From NCBI RefSeq assembly GCF_022512515.1, contig NZ_JAKWBK010000001.1, forward strand, positions 2,108,001 through 2,172,000: DNA of 64,000 nt. Reading direction: 5' to 3'. Both the position numbers and the translations under genes were made by a program. Below the pieces are notes generated by a model. The model ran no database searches, was not told the DNA's origin, and saw only the letters and a list, made by a program, of their open reading frames with translations. Positions 1-9,727 of the stretch are shown one piece after another (within the stretch, counting starts at the first letter, position 1; each line of letters starts with the position of its first letter). Source of the stretch: Paraniabella hibiscisoli (GTDB taxonomy: Bacteria > Bacteroidota > Bacteroidia > Chitinophagales > Chitinophagaceae).

Positions 1-313
1 TGATTTCTTTTTCATTCTGGGAAATAATTTCTTTGTTTTTTATTCCATGATAGAATGGTGTCAGGAAATGATAATAACTGGGAAATGTTTCATATAGTTG
101 AAATCCTAAAAAAATCTTTTGAGAGTTCTCCAGGGTAGAGTACCATAATTTGTCAGAAATTTCATCAAACAAGTCCCATGTATCTTCCGGTAGTTTTTTA
201 TTGACACCTTTCTTACCACAGTCAATAGAAGCTAGCTTGGCTTCATTACTGAGTCTTTTTACGTCAGACTTGTTTAATTTGTATGCAGAGAATATATCGT
301 TAAGGGTTTGCAT
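1..313 (-). CDS. Hypothetical protein, N-terminal part (runs off window start)
   Basis: An open frame on the minus strand starts at an ATG at 311-313 (protein begins MQTLNDIF) and stays open through the first base of the window, so about 104 residues are visible and the C-terminus lies outside. The sequence is rich in Lys, Asp and aromatic residues and shows no signal peptide or membrane segment. I recognise no family motif. The composition and uninterrupted frame support a real cytosolic gene, but function is unknown. Confidence 0.5.
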   Translation of the reverse strand, partial: MQTLNDIFSAYKLNKSDVKRLSNEAKLASIDCGKKGVNKKLPEDTWDLFDEISDKLWYSTLENSQKIFLGFQLYETFPSYYHFLTPFYHGIKNKEIISQNEKEI

Positions 314-544
314 AAGTTTAGATACATAATTTTCAAATATCCGGAACTACGCTGATGTTTTAAATTTGTTGAACTTCCCTTTTATGTAATTGTATTGTAT
401 CTACAAGCATCTTTAGCACGACGCAACTTGAATGTCCTTAATACAAACCAGGTTTTTTGTGCATCAAGCTACCACAAAACAGTCCTAATGGTTCGAGCAG
501 AAAATATTATATGATTATTTAGGCCGTTCGCAGTTATGCAGCAA

Positions 545-1758
545 CTACCGCTGACTGGCAATCAGCAAATTCAGATCTGTATACTTCAAATCGAATCGCT
601 GACTTAAATAAAAATTGGTGAGGTGTCCTTTAAACAGGTATATGCCATTACGCAGGTGTATACGATGCCAGGCCAGGTCTTCAATACCACCTTCTTCACC
701 AGCATCTATTAATAACGGCATTAATACATTACTGATAGCCTGGGATGCTGTACGTGAGAAACCAGATGGTATATTGGGTACACAATAATGGATCACACCG
801 TACTTCATAAATATGGGCGATTCATGCGAGGTTACTTCTGAAGTTTCAAAAACGCCTCCACGGTCGATACTGGCATCAATGATCACAGAGCCGGGCCTCA
901 TGCCACTTACCATTTCTTCGGTTACGATCATGGGTGTACGGCCGCTTAAATTAGATAAACAGCCTACGGCCACCTCGCAGGTGCGCAGTTGTTTGGCCAG
1001 GAGTTTGGGCTCTATTACCGAGGTCCATAATCTTTGTCCAATCGTATTCTGCAGGTTCTTTAACCGGCTTACATTATTATCGAACAGTTTCACTGATGCG
1101 CCCAATGCAAGGGCTGCGCGTGCCGCATATTCACCGACAATGCCTGCCCCAATAATAATAACTTTGGTGGGGGCTATGCCCGAAATGCCCCCCAATAAAA
1201 CACCCTTGCCATGGTTGGCAGAGCTTAGGTATTGGGCGGCTATTAACATTACGGCACTGCCCGCAATTTCGCTCATACTGCGTACGATAGGGTAGGAGTC
1301 CGTGTCGTCTTTCAGATTTTCAAATGATAAAGCAGTAATCTTCTTTTTCATCATCGTGCACAATACTTCCGGCTGTAGCACCGATAAATGCAAGGGTGAA
1401 ATGATGGATTGATTCATTTGCAGTAAGGGCAGATCCTCTTCAATAACGGGGGCACTTTTTACGAGTACCGCGCCTTAAATACCTCCTCGCGGCTATACAC
1501 GATTTTTGCGCCTGCATCGGCATAGTCTTTATCGCGAAAATGAGAAGCTTCTCCCGCATTGTGCTCCAGCATTACATGGTGGCCATTGTTTACCAGCACG
1601 TTTACGGCATCGGGCGTTAAGGCGATCCGGTTTTCCTGGAAGGCAATTTCTTTAGGTATTCCAATGGTCATACCTTCTCCCTTTAATTTGATGTCCAGGG
1701 TTTCTTCCAGGGTTTCATAACTGAAAGAAGTACTGATAACAGGCTGTTTTTTGCTCAT
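545..1758 (-). CDS. ald: Alanine dehydrogenase (frameshifted in this sequence)
   Basis: NAD-dependent oxidative deamination of L-alanine to pyruvate, or the reverse. The N-terminal piece (1459-1758) carries the AlaDH/PNT start IGIPKE..ENRIALTP; the C-terminal piece (545-1417) carries the Rossmann motif GAGIVGEYAARAAL at about residue 203 of the joined protein. The two overlap in different frames near 1460-1480 (KARVLVKSAPV restores the family sequence), and one added base gives 404 aa. A roughly 29-residue N-terminal extension precedes the usual start, as in other Bacteroidota homologues (family knowledge). The family is secure; the break is most likely a sequencing indel. Confidence 0.9.
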
Positions 1759-1812
1759 ACGGGTAATGGAAATATCCTGAGTTTATCTCGGTTTATATTG
1801 AATACGACTTTC

Positions 1813-1820
1813 CAAATTTA
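1813..1820 (-). promoter_or_regulatory. Possible Bacteroidota -7 box upstream of ald
   Basis: Read on the minus strand this is TAAATTTG, a match to the Bacteroidota -7 consensus TAnnTTTG, about 55 bases upstream of the ald start. I see no good TTTG at the -33 spacing, and the site lies at the very 3' end of or just past tsaE, so it is tentative. Confidence 0.3.
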
Positions 1821-1827
1821 CTTGTTT

Positions 1828-2252
1828 TTACGCTATTTCCAGCGAGCGGTCTGTCTCGCCTTCAACGCGCAGGTATACCGTTGCCGTATCATCCGGGAAC
1901 AACCCTTCCGCTCTTTCGGGCCATTCAACAAAGCAATAATCGCCACTGTACAGGCAATCTTCTACACCGGTGCGGATAGCTTCTTCCTCATCCTTCAATC
2001 GGTAGAGGTCTATATGATACAGCCGCTTTTGGGCGCCATCTTCACTGTAGCGATACTCATTAATAACCGAAAAAGTCGGGCTGCTTACCACGTCTTCTAC
2101 TTGCAGCAAATTACAGATGGTGCTTACGAGTGTCGTTTTCCCTGCCCCCATTGTGCCATGTAAGGCTATCACTTTTCTGTCTTTCAGCTCATCAAGCAAC
2201 CATTGGGCAGTTTGATTAATTTCGGCCAGGGTATATTTTTTATAGTAGACAT
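1828..2252 (-). CDS. tsaE: tRNA threonylcarbamoyladenosine biosynthesis ATPase TsaE
   Basis: ATPase subunit needed with TsaB/TsaD for the t6A37 modification of ANN-decoding tRNAs. The P-loop GTMGAGKTT follows a short N-terminal helix, and SSPTF..INEY and the HIDLYRL block are typical of the YjeE family. The longest open frame begins at a TTG at 2199. However, an ATG at 2250-2252 followed by an A6 run becomes in frame if one A is restored, giving MSTIKKYTLAEINQTAQW, the normal N-terminus, and 141 aa. I therefore place the start at 2252. It lies 69 bases upstream of ald on the same strand, possibly co-transcribed. Confidence 0.9.
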
Positions 2253-2318
2253 GTTAACTAAATGTAGAGCGCAAATATCTTTTATTATTACTATTAAAAT
2301 ACAATTCAGCGACTTGCT

Positions 2319-3597
2319 TTACACCTCTTGCGACTTTGCCGACTTATAAAAATCATAAGTATACGCGTTGTATGGAAGCAGTCGTTGTGAGAATAATTTG
2401 GCAGTAAAGCACCCTATTACGATAGGGATGAATAAGCTGTATCCGTTAGGTACGAGGTTGCAGGCCAATATTAATGCCGTAAAGGGAGCGAAGATGGCAG
2501 ATGAGAGCGTAGCGGCAGCACCCACCAAAGCAAAATTCAGCGGCACCAGGTTTGTATGAAAATAATTATTACAGAAAATAGCTAGCAACAAACCGAGGAA
2601 AGCTCCTGCCACAATGCTGGGCGCAAAAACGCCGCCATCACCACCAGCGCCTAATGTAAGAGAAGCTGCCAAAGGCTTTAACAAGATCAGCGATGCCAGG
2701 AGTAATAATGAAATATGTTCTTCATTGATGGCCGTTTCAAGAATATGATTCAAGCCATGGTAGCTATCTCCGTACAAAACGGGAAAGCATAGAATTAGAA
2801 AACCAACTACCAAAGCCCCGAGGTTTACTCTAAGGAAATTATTATGGATCTGCGCAAAAAGGCTCTTAATGCGTGTTACTAAAAAAGTAAAATAGACGGC
2901 CAGTGTGCCGCTTAACAAACCCAGCAATACAAAGAAAGGAATGGCATACCAGTTCCAGTTTTTAATATGAAAATGGAGTAGGGGTTCATGATCAAAAAAG
3001 AAAATAAAAGCAGCAGCGATGATGGCAGAAGCGGTGCAACTAATAACCAGTGATTTTCGCAGTTTACGGGCAATTACTTCCATTGCAAATAGCCAGCCGG
3101 CCAGCGGACTTGCAAAAAGTACGGCGACCCCTGCGGCTACACCCGCGCAGATCAGCTCTCGCTTATACATTTTAGCGGAGAACTCCCTTTTATATCCCAT
3201 ATTGCCTACAGTAGCCGTGGCTACTACTGTTGATACTTCCACACCTGTAGAACCACCGAAGATCACCGTAAGAAACCCATTGATGTAGTGCGAGGGGATT
3301 TTAAAAAAGGGAGATGTTCTTTCTCTGGTCAAGGGTTTTATAGATCTCTGTAATGCCCTTGTTTTTGCGATTCAAAAACAGGTATTTACGGAGAAAATAA
3401 ATAGCCGTAATGCCAATAGTTGGCAGCACCACGAACAAAACCTTGTTGGTGGTTTCTACTTTATTAAATACCCTATGCTCGAAATATTCTGTAAGATGTT
3501 TGAGAGAGAATGCCAGCAGGCAACTTATTAAGCCAATGAGAATAGAGATGAGTACCAGCTTGTAATAATGATGTACGATGACTTTTTTCCTTTCCAC
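2319..3597 (-). CDS. ClC-family chloride channel/transporter with unusual filter motifs
   Basis: Polytopic membrane anion channel or H+-coupled antiporter. The N-terminal piece (3301-3597, 98 aa) holds the first membrane helices; the rest is in 2319-3332. The join needs one base removed in an AAA near 3322-3328 (reading ..DQRRTSPFFKIP), giving 425 aa. Family landmarks are GGSTGVEVSTVV in place of the canonical GREGP block (the gating Glu is kept, flanking Arg/Gly/Pro are not), KGITEIYKTL in place of GSGIPE, and GAGGDGGVFAPSI matching the GxFxP block. No CBS domains follow. The motif changes put it in a divergent subgroup; ion selectivity cannot be told from sequence. Confidence 0.85.
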
Positions 3598-3715
3598 GCA
3601 ATTCCAATTTAATTAAGGAGCAGGGAAAGGCCCTGCCCCTGTTTAATATTTGGCAAAGGTAACAACTGTTGCTGTAAACAGTTGCTGCGAATAGTCATCT
3701 GGTTGATTGTCAATA

Positions 3716-6093
3716 TTATCCTACAATTCTTAACCTGGCATAATTTAGCAGGATCTTTTTTCCCCGTTTGTATTAAACTTTATTAAAGCCATAGGATTGT
3801 GGCTGGCGCCTTCCATTTTAATGATCTCTCCAAAGCCAAACTTTTGGTGTTCTACCTTTTGTCCTACAGCCAACTCTGCTACTTCATTGGCTACAAAATT
3901 TTCTGTAGGGGTATGATCGGTAGCCTTTTTTTCTATCTTGGGAGGTAAATAGCTGGGGGTGGTTGTTTTTTTTGCTTGGTGGTGCACCATACTTTTTTCT
4001 GCATCTTCGGCAGCTTTTTTGGTTCCGCTCTCCCAGGAAGTCTTTTGTGACCAGCCACCACTAAATCCTCCGTTCGTGCGTTCAAAAGCACTTCCTCCAA
4101 AACCGGTACTCATCTTGGTACCGCCACCTGCATAACTGCGATCCAAAAATTGTTCGGGTAACTCTTCTATAAAACGGCTGGGCTCGTTTTGCACCAGCTG
4201 TCCAAACTTATATCGGGTATTGGCATAGGTTACCCATAGTTTCTTTTTAGCCCGGGTTACTACCACATAAAAAAGACGCCGCTCTTCTTCCAGCTCTTCC
4301 CTTGTATTAATACTCATAGCGTTCGGAAACAGCATTTCTTCCAGCCCGGCCGCAAATACACATTCAAATTCCAGTCCTTTTGCTGCGTGAATAGTCATCA
4401 GTTTTACCGTATCGGCATCCGGGTCTTTCTCGTCTGCATCGGTAAGCAAGGTGATCTGCTGAAGATAAGCGCCCAGGCCCTTATCCACCACCTCGCCATC
4501 CTCGTTATCCGGGCTTTCCACCCATTCTTTAATAGAGTTGAGCAACTCCTGTATGTTTTCGTAACGTTGTAATCCTTCTGTGCTTTTATCATTGAAAAGC
4601 TCTCTCACCAGGTTGGTATTCTTACCTACGTGAAAGGCCACTTCATAAGCATTTTGTTTTTCCAGCATGCTGGAAAAACTCCTGATCATGGTCACGAAAT
4701 TGTTGATCACTTCCAGCGTTCCCGCGCGGAAGCCGTGTTGAGCGGCCTCCACCAATATTTCCCACATAGTTTTATTGTGGGTGTTAGCCAGTAAAATGAT
4801 CTTGTCTATAGTTGTTTTCCCGATACCTCTTACCGGGTAATTGATGATCCTTTTCAGCGCTTCTTCATCGCGGCTATTGATGATGAGACGGAGATAGGCT
4901 ACCAGGTCTTTAATTTCTTTGCGCTGGTAAAAGCTAACGCCTCCATACATGGTATAAGGAATGGCCATGCGCCTTAGAGCTTCCTCGAAAGCACGGCTCT
5001 GAGCGTTGGTACGATACAGTATTGCAAAATCCTTATTCAGGAAATGATTACGCAGTTTTTGCTCCTGTATGCTGTCAGCAACAAATTTGCCTTCTTCATT
5101 ATCCGACATGGTTTTCACAATGCGGATCTTTTCACCTTCTGCGTTTTCTGTAAACAGTACTTTAGGAATTTGCCCCTTGTTTTTGCCGATCACATCATTG
5201 GCTGCATTGATGATCGTTTGTGTACTGCGATAATTCTGCTCCAGCTTTACCACTTTTACTTCATCATAGTCTTTCTGAAATTGTAAGATGTTCTGTATGG
5301 TGGCGCCCCGGAAGCTATAGATGCTCTGGGCATCATCTCCCACTACGCAAACATTTTCATGCATAGCTCCCAGTAGCTTGATTACCTCGTACTGAGCAGG
5401 GTTAGTATCCTGGTACTCATCAATCAGTATATATTTAAATTTATGCTGGTACTTGCTTAATGATTCCGGGTTGGTTTTAAGCAGCTCATAAAACTTCAGT
5501 AACAGGTCGTCAAAGTCCATGGCGCCATTCTTAAAACAGCGCTTGCAGTAAGAGTCGTAAATTTTGGCTATGGCCGGCCGGTTGGCGCGTAGGTCTTCCT
5601 GCTGTGCATAATAATCGGTAGCATAATCTGCCGGTGAAACCAGCGCATTCTTGGCGGAGGAGATCCTGTTGTATACCTGTGCCGGTTTATACAGTTTATC
5701 ATCCAGGTGCATTTCATTGATCACAGCCTTTACTACACTTTTGGCATCATCCGTATCATAAATAGTGAAATTATTGGGATAGCCGATCCTATGAGCTTCA
5801 GCTCTTAAAATCCGCGCAAATACACTGTGAAAAGTGCCTATATATAAATTGCGTGCCTCGCTACCTCCTAAAATATGTTCAATACGTTCTTTCATTTCAC
5901 GGGCGGCTTTATTGGTAAATGTCAGCGCCAGTATATTAAAAGCGTCTATGCCACTAGCCATCAAATGGGCAATCCGTGTAGTTAAAACCTTGGTTTTGCC
6001 ACTTCCTGCACCCGCTATAATCATAATTGGCCCCTGAATATGTAAAACCGCCTCTTTTTGCCGCTCGTTCAATCCTTTTATATAATCCTGCAT
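3716..6093 (-). CDS. UvrD/PcrA-type superfamily 1 DNA helicase
   Basis: ATP-dependent 3'-5' helicase for repair and displacement of proteins from DNA. The Walker A is AGAGSGKT (residues 27-34); GTFHS, DEYQDTNPAQ (Walker B), GDDAQSIYSFRGA, QNYRST and TIHAAKGLEF follow in the SF1A order. The C-terminus has a low-complexity Gly/Ser/Lys linker and then a Tudor-like tail (VGQKVEHQKFGFGEI). The open frame stops at 3745 with an odd ending after NTNGEK. Adding one A to the A6 run restores KKILLNYARLRIVG and a stop at 3716-3718, giving 792 aa, so I extend it. PcrA and UvrD cannot be separated with confidence. Confidence 0.93.
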
Positions 6094-6306
6094 GGGCGCA
6101 AGGTACGAAGAGCCCCTGATTTATACGGTAGGCCGCCTGTAAAAAAGTATTGGTTGCCAATTTTCATCATTGGGAAAATTAATACTTTAACAAACCCGCA
6201 TTAAACCTCCTAAGTTATTTGTAGTCAGATAACTGTTTGTAAATGTTTAACAATAATTAGCAGAGAGTTTGTCCTTTAAATATCATCTAATCAAAAATTA
6301 CACAAG

Positions 6307-7071
6307 ATGTATTTATTATTGAAGAAAATAGCGGTTATTGGTTGTTTTTTACTTATAACCAACGCGTTACTGGCGCAGGAAATACCGTCTAGGGCAAATG
6401 ATGGAGTAAGTAGCGCTGCTCCAAGGGAAGCTCGTAAGGATGCTTATTTTAACCTGAAGCTGACCAGGGAACAGCAAAAAGAGCTGCAGGTAGTTAATAA
6501 AGAAAACAGGGAGAAAGTAAAAGAGATCGCTGCTGACAGTGCATTGACTCCAAAGGAGCGAAAGGAGAAAACACAGGCAGCCAGAAAAGAGCTGGTAGAA
6601 AAACGTAAGGCAGTTCTTACGGCAGAGCAGTATGCAATGTATGAGCAAAACCAGAAAGAGATTAAAGAAAAGGGTGCCATTAGTCCTGAAAAAAATGTGG
6701 TAAGTAGTGCGGAGAAAAATAAAGGAAAAGATCCCAACGGGTTGAGCAGGGATGCGGAGAAAAAGACATCTAAAAAAGGGAGGAGTAACTGGAACGATTT
6801 GCAAATGACCGGTGAGCAACGGGAAAAGATGAAAACAGCCAGCCAGGATTATAACTCACAAGTACAAACTATAAGAAACAATATTTCACTTACGTCATCG
6901 GAGAAGCAAGACCAGGTGCGGAATGTTTACAGGGCGTATGAGATGGAGGTGCGCTCTATACTGACCGCGGAACAAAAATCGAAATGGGACGATCAGCAGA
7001 GGAGGGCCAGGATGTCTATGTCGACCAGGGAGCTTCAGAACGACCGGGCCAGGAGAGGTCTGACTAATTAA
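6307..7071 (+). CDS. Secreted LTxxQ (Spy-like) repeat protein
   Basis: 254 aa with a signal peptide (about residues 1-23, ending ALLAQ). The mature part is highly charged, predicted helical, and holds two copies of a Spy/CpxP-like unit: LTREQQKEL and LTAEQYAMY in the first half, MTGEQREKM and LTAEQKSKW in the second. Each pair frames an xxLTPKER/SLTSSEK segment. Spy-like proteins are periplasmic chaperones or metal/stress sensors (family knowledge). A smaller paralogue follows at 7146. No break was found in this gene. The function is inferred from the LTxxQ motifs only. Confidence 0.75.
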   Translation: MYLLLKKIAVIGCFLLITNALLAQEIPSRANDGVSSAAPREARKDAYFNLKLTREQQKELQVVNKENREKVKEIAADSALTPKERKEKTQAARKELVEKRKAVLTAEQYAMYEQNQKEIKEKGAISPEKNVVSSAEKNKGKDPNGLSRDAEKKTSKKGRSNWNDLQMTGEQREKMKTASQDYNSQVQTIRNNISLTSSEKQDQVRNVYRAYEMEVRSILTAEQKSKWDDQQRRARMSMSTRELQNDRARRGLTN

Positions 7072-7145
7072 GGTCCATATAAATAAGATCAAATGCCTTT
7101 GAGCAGGCGTGTTGGATAATTCAATTAAAACAAAAAAAGAAAACA

Positions 7146-7555
7146 ATGAAAAAGCAATTTTTCTCGCTGCTGTGATCAGCGCTTTCAGCATCACCGCTAC
7201 TTACGCACAGGACGCACCTAAGGAAAAACCTAAAGGGGAAGCACGCCAGGGCGGCGAAAGACGCGGCGGCGGATACAATGCAGCTGAAATGTATAAAGAT
7301 CTGAACCTGACCAAAGAGCAGGAAACTAAGTTGAAAGACCTGAACGATGAGCAAGGCAAAAAGATGCAGGAGTTAAGAAATGACAACTCTTTGAGCGATG
7401 ATGCGAGAAGAGAGAAAATGCAGGAAATGAGAAAGGACAGAATGGAGAAAGAAGGCGCTATTCTCAATAAAGAGCAAAAAGAAAAACTGGATGCTAAAAG
7501 GAAAGAAAGAATGGAAAGAGGCGGCAACAGAGGCCCTCGTGAAAATAAGCAATAA
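7146..7555 (+). CDS. Secreted LTxxQ (Spy-like) protein, single unit
   Basis: Short periplasmic helical protein with LTKEQETKL and LNKEQKEKL motifs around an Arg/Lys/Glu-rich centre, and a Gly/Arg-rich stretch after the signal peptide. The longest open frame starts upstream at 7109 with an unconvincing N-terminus. The ATG at 7146, followed by an A5 run, gives a textbook signal peptide (MKKAIFLAAVISAFSITATYAQ) if one A is restored, so I choose that start (136 aa). It sits 74 bases after the larger paralogue and is followed by a strong terminator at 7583, so the two likely form one unit. Confidence 0.75.
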
Positions 7556-7582
7556 GCGTTCTTATATAATAGTATTCTGTAG

Positions 7583-7610
7583 GCCACTTTCTTTGAAAGT
7601 GGCTTTTTGT
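7583..7610 (+). terminator. Rho-independent terminator after the Spy-like pair
   Basis: Perfect 9-bp stem GCCACTTTC / GAAAGTGGC with a 3-base loop (7583-7603) followed by a T5 run. It lies 27 bases downstream of the second LTxxQ gene. Confidence 0.85.
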
Positions 7611-7621
7611 TGAAGCATTAG

Positions 7622-7629
7622 TATCTTTG
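7622..7629 (+). promoter_or_regulatory. -7 box TATCTTTG upstream of the RluB-like gene
   Basis: Exact match to TAnnTTTG, 39 bases before the ATG at 7668 and just after the terminator at 7583. No TTTG is present at the ideal -33 spacing, so only the -7 element is supported. Confidence 0.4.
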
Positions 7630-7667
7630 TTCTTTAATTACTGTTGAAAAACAGCAAAATAGTATAC

Positions 7668-9189
7668 ATGAAAAAAATAGATCCCCGCTTTCAAAAGTTT
7701 GCTAAAAAGAAAAGCAATGCTGCCATAAAAGAAGGTTTTAAGCAAGAAAAGAGAAAGTACAAAAAAGAAAAGGCTGAGTTTTTGAACAAAAAAGAAAGAA
7801 GCCCGCGAAAAGCAGATTGCAGGACCAGTGATCGAGCGTGAAAAAGTGGTTTTGGAGCAAATGCCGCTTAACAAATACCTGGCGCATGGTGGGGTGAGCA
7901 GTCGCAGGGAAGCTGCTGATCTTATTAAGGACGGCAATGTAAGAGTAAATGGCAATGTAATAACCGAGCCTGGCTATAAAATGTCTGACGGGGATGAGGT
8001 TACGGTAAACGGGAAGAAGATCTTTATCACCAAAAACCTGGTTTATATCCTGATCAACAAACCCAAGGATTATATAACAACCACCGATGATCCGCAAAAG
8101 CGTAAAACAGTACTGGACCTGATCAAAAAAGCCACACAGGAGCGGGTATACCCGGTTGGAAGGCTGGATCGTAATACATCAGGAGTCTTATTAATTACCA
8201 ATGATGGAGAGCTGGCACAAAAATTAACACACCCAAGTAACGAGGTAAAAAAGATCTACGCCGTAACATTGGATAAGGTACTCGAAAAAGGAGACTTTGA
8301 TAAGATATTGAAAGGTGTAACACTGGAAGACGGGCCAGCTTATGTGGATGTATTGGCTTATAGCGATGCTAATGACAGAACACAAATAGGCGTAGAAATA
8401 CATAGCGGCCGCAACCGTATTGTTCGCCGGATTTTTGAAAGCCTGGGGTATGATGTAAAAAACCTGGACCGGGTAATGTTTGCGGGACTCACCAAGAAAA
8501 ATGTGGAGCGAGGTAAATTTCGTTTTCTTACAGAAAAAGAAGTACGTAACCTGAAATACTTAGGAAAGGATAACAGGAATAAAGGCAATGGCCAGATGGC
8601 TGCGAAGAAAAGAAATCAGCCGGAGGATATGGATGACGAAGTAGTGGCTACCGCTAAAAGAACGAGGAAGCCCGTTAAAAAAGAAGGCTACTCTGAAAAG
8701 TCTTACAGCAAGCCGTCTGGCAATGGCTTTAAAAAAGAAGGCTATGCAGGGAGTGCTCCGGCAAAAAGAACTTTTAAAAAAGAAGACTATTCAGGAAAGC
8801 CGTACAATAAAGCTACTGGCGCTGCTAAGAGAGAGGGATATGCATCTAAAGGGTCGGCTGGAAACACGGAAAGGCCTTTTAAGAAAGAAGCATATACAGC
8901 AAAGTCGTATCCTAAATCTGCAGGCGCTGCCAAAAGAGAGGGATTCGCGCCAAAAGCTCCTGCGAAGAGAACTGATAGATCTTTCAAAAAAGACGATAGC
9001 AAGGGAGCGTCTTATTCTAAAACCGGAGGCTCTTTTAAAAAAGAGGGTTATGCACCAAAAGCTCCTGCTAAAAAGATGGGGAAGCCATTCAAAAAGGAAG
9101 GCCCATCCGGCAGAGGCTCGGCAGGAGGTTATAAAGGAGCTTCGGGATCTGCCCGACCAGCACGGCCGCGTAGAGACAATAACAAATAA
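7668..9189 (+). CDS. RluB/RsuA-family pseudouridine synthase with long basic repeat tail
   Basis: Converts a specific uridine of rRNA (23S by family analogy) to pseudouridine. After a basic N-terminal segment of about 55 residues come an S4 RNA-binding domain (MPLNKYLAHGGVSSRREAA) and the catalytic domain with GRLDRNTSGVLLITNDG, whose Asp is the catalytic residue. From about residue 310 to 506 the protein is a low-complexity tail built on degenerate units of the type FKKEGYAPKAPAKR, rich in Lys, Ala, Gly and Ser. The start frame (7668) and the main frame are joined by removing one A from an A6 run at 7788-7793; 506 aa result. Tails of this sort are common in Bacteroidota RluB. Confidence 0.88.
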
Positions 9190-9214
9190 CTTATAAACTG
9201 ATCAATATATTAAT

Positions 9215-9666
9215 ATGTCGTTAGAGCAAACTATTAATGCAGATATTAAAACTGCTATGTTGGCCAAAGATGCCAACGCGTTAACCAGTCTTCGTGCAGT
9301 AAAAGCCGCTATACTTTTGGCTAAAACTGCTGAAGGTGCAAAAGGAGAACTGAGTGCTGATGATGAAACTAAGATCGTTCAAAAACTTGTAAAGCAACGC
9401 AAGGACTCGCTGGAAATTTTTGAGCAGCAAAACAGACCTGATCTGGCTGAAAAAGAGCGCCAGGAAATAACCGTTATCGAAAAATATTTACCTGCTCAAC
9501 TTTCTCGGAAGAATTGAAAGCAGCGATTCAGAAAATTATTGCTGAAACCGGTGCTTCTTCTCCTGCCGATATGGGCAAAGTGATGGGCGTAGCGAGCAAA
9601 GCTTTATCTGGCAAAGCTGAAGGCAAAGCTATTTCCACTATGGTAAAAGAGTTACTGGCGTCTTAA
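9215..9666 (+). CDS. GatB/YqeY domain protein
   Basis: YqeY-like helical protein related to the C-terminal tRNA-binding domain of GatB. The first 100 residues are open (EQTINADIKTAMLAKD, LRAVKAAI), then one base is missing near 9507. After it the frame continues SSEELKAAIQKIIAE and PADMGKVMGVASKAL, both hallmark YqeY segments, to a TAA at 9664-9666. The full length of 150 aa matches the family. The exact molecular role of free-standing YqeY is not established. Confidence 0.9.
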
Positions 9667-9691
9667 CAATATAATACGCATCATGATACTT

Positions 9692-9727
9692 AGCTGCTTG
9701 CTCCTAAACTGGTAAGCAGCTTTTTTA
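9692..9727 (+). terminator. Rho-independent terminator after yqeY-like gene
   Basis: Ten-pair stem AGCTGCTTGC / GTAAGCAGCT (one G-T pair), 10-base loop, then T6. It lies between the 3' ends of the converging yqeY-like and lipase genes. Confidence 0.8.

Noticed and set aside
545..1758. Calling ald and the other split genes pseudogenes
   Set aside because: The breaks fall in homopolymers across dozens of genes including essential ones, so error is the simpler explanation.
6367..6819. Long minus-strand open frames opposite the LTxxQ genes
   Set aside because: Complement of Lys/Glu-rich coding sequence; the Phe/Leu/Ser-rich translations have no leader or motif, and the plus-strand gene is well supported.
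8723..9196. 157-codon open frame within the RluB-like gene
   Set aside because: It is an alternative frame of the Lys-rich repeat tail; low-complexity repeats keep several frames open.
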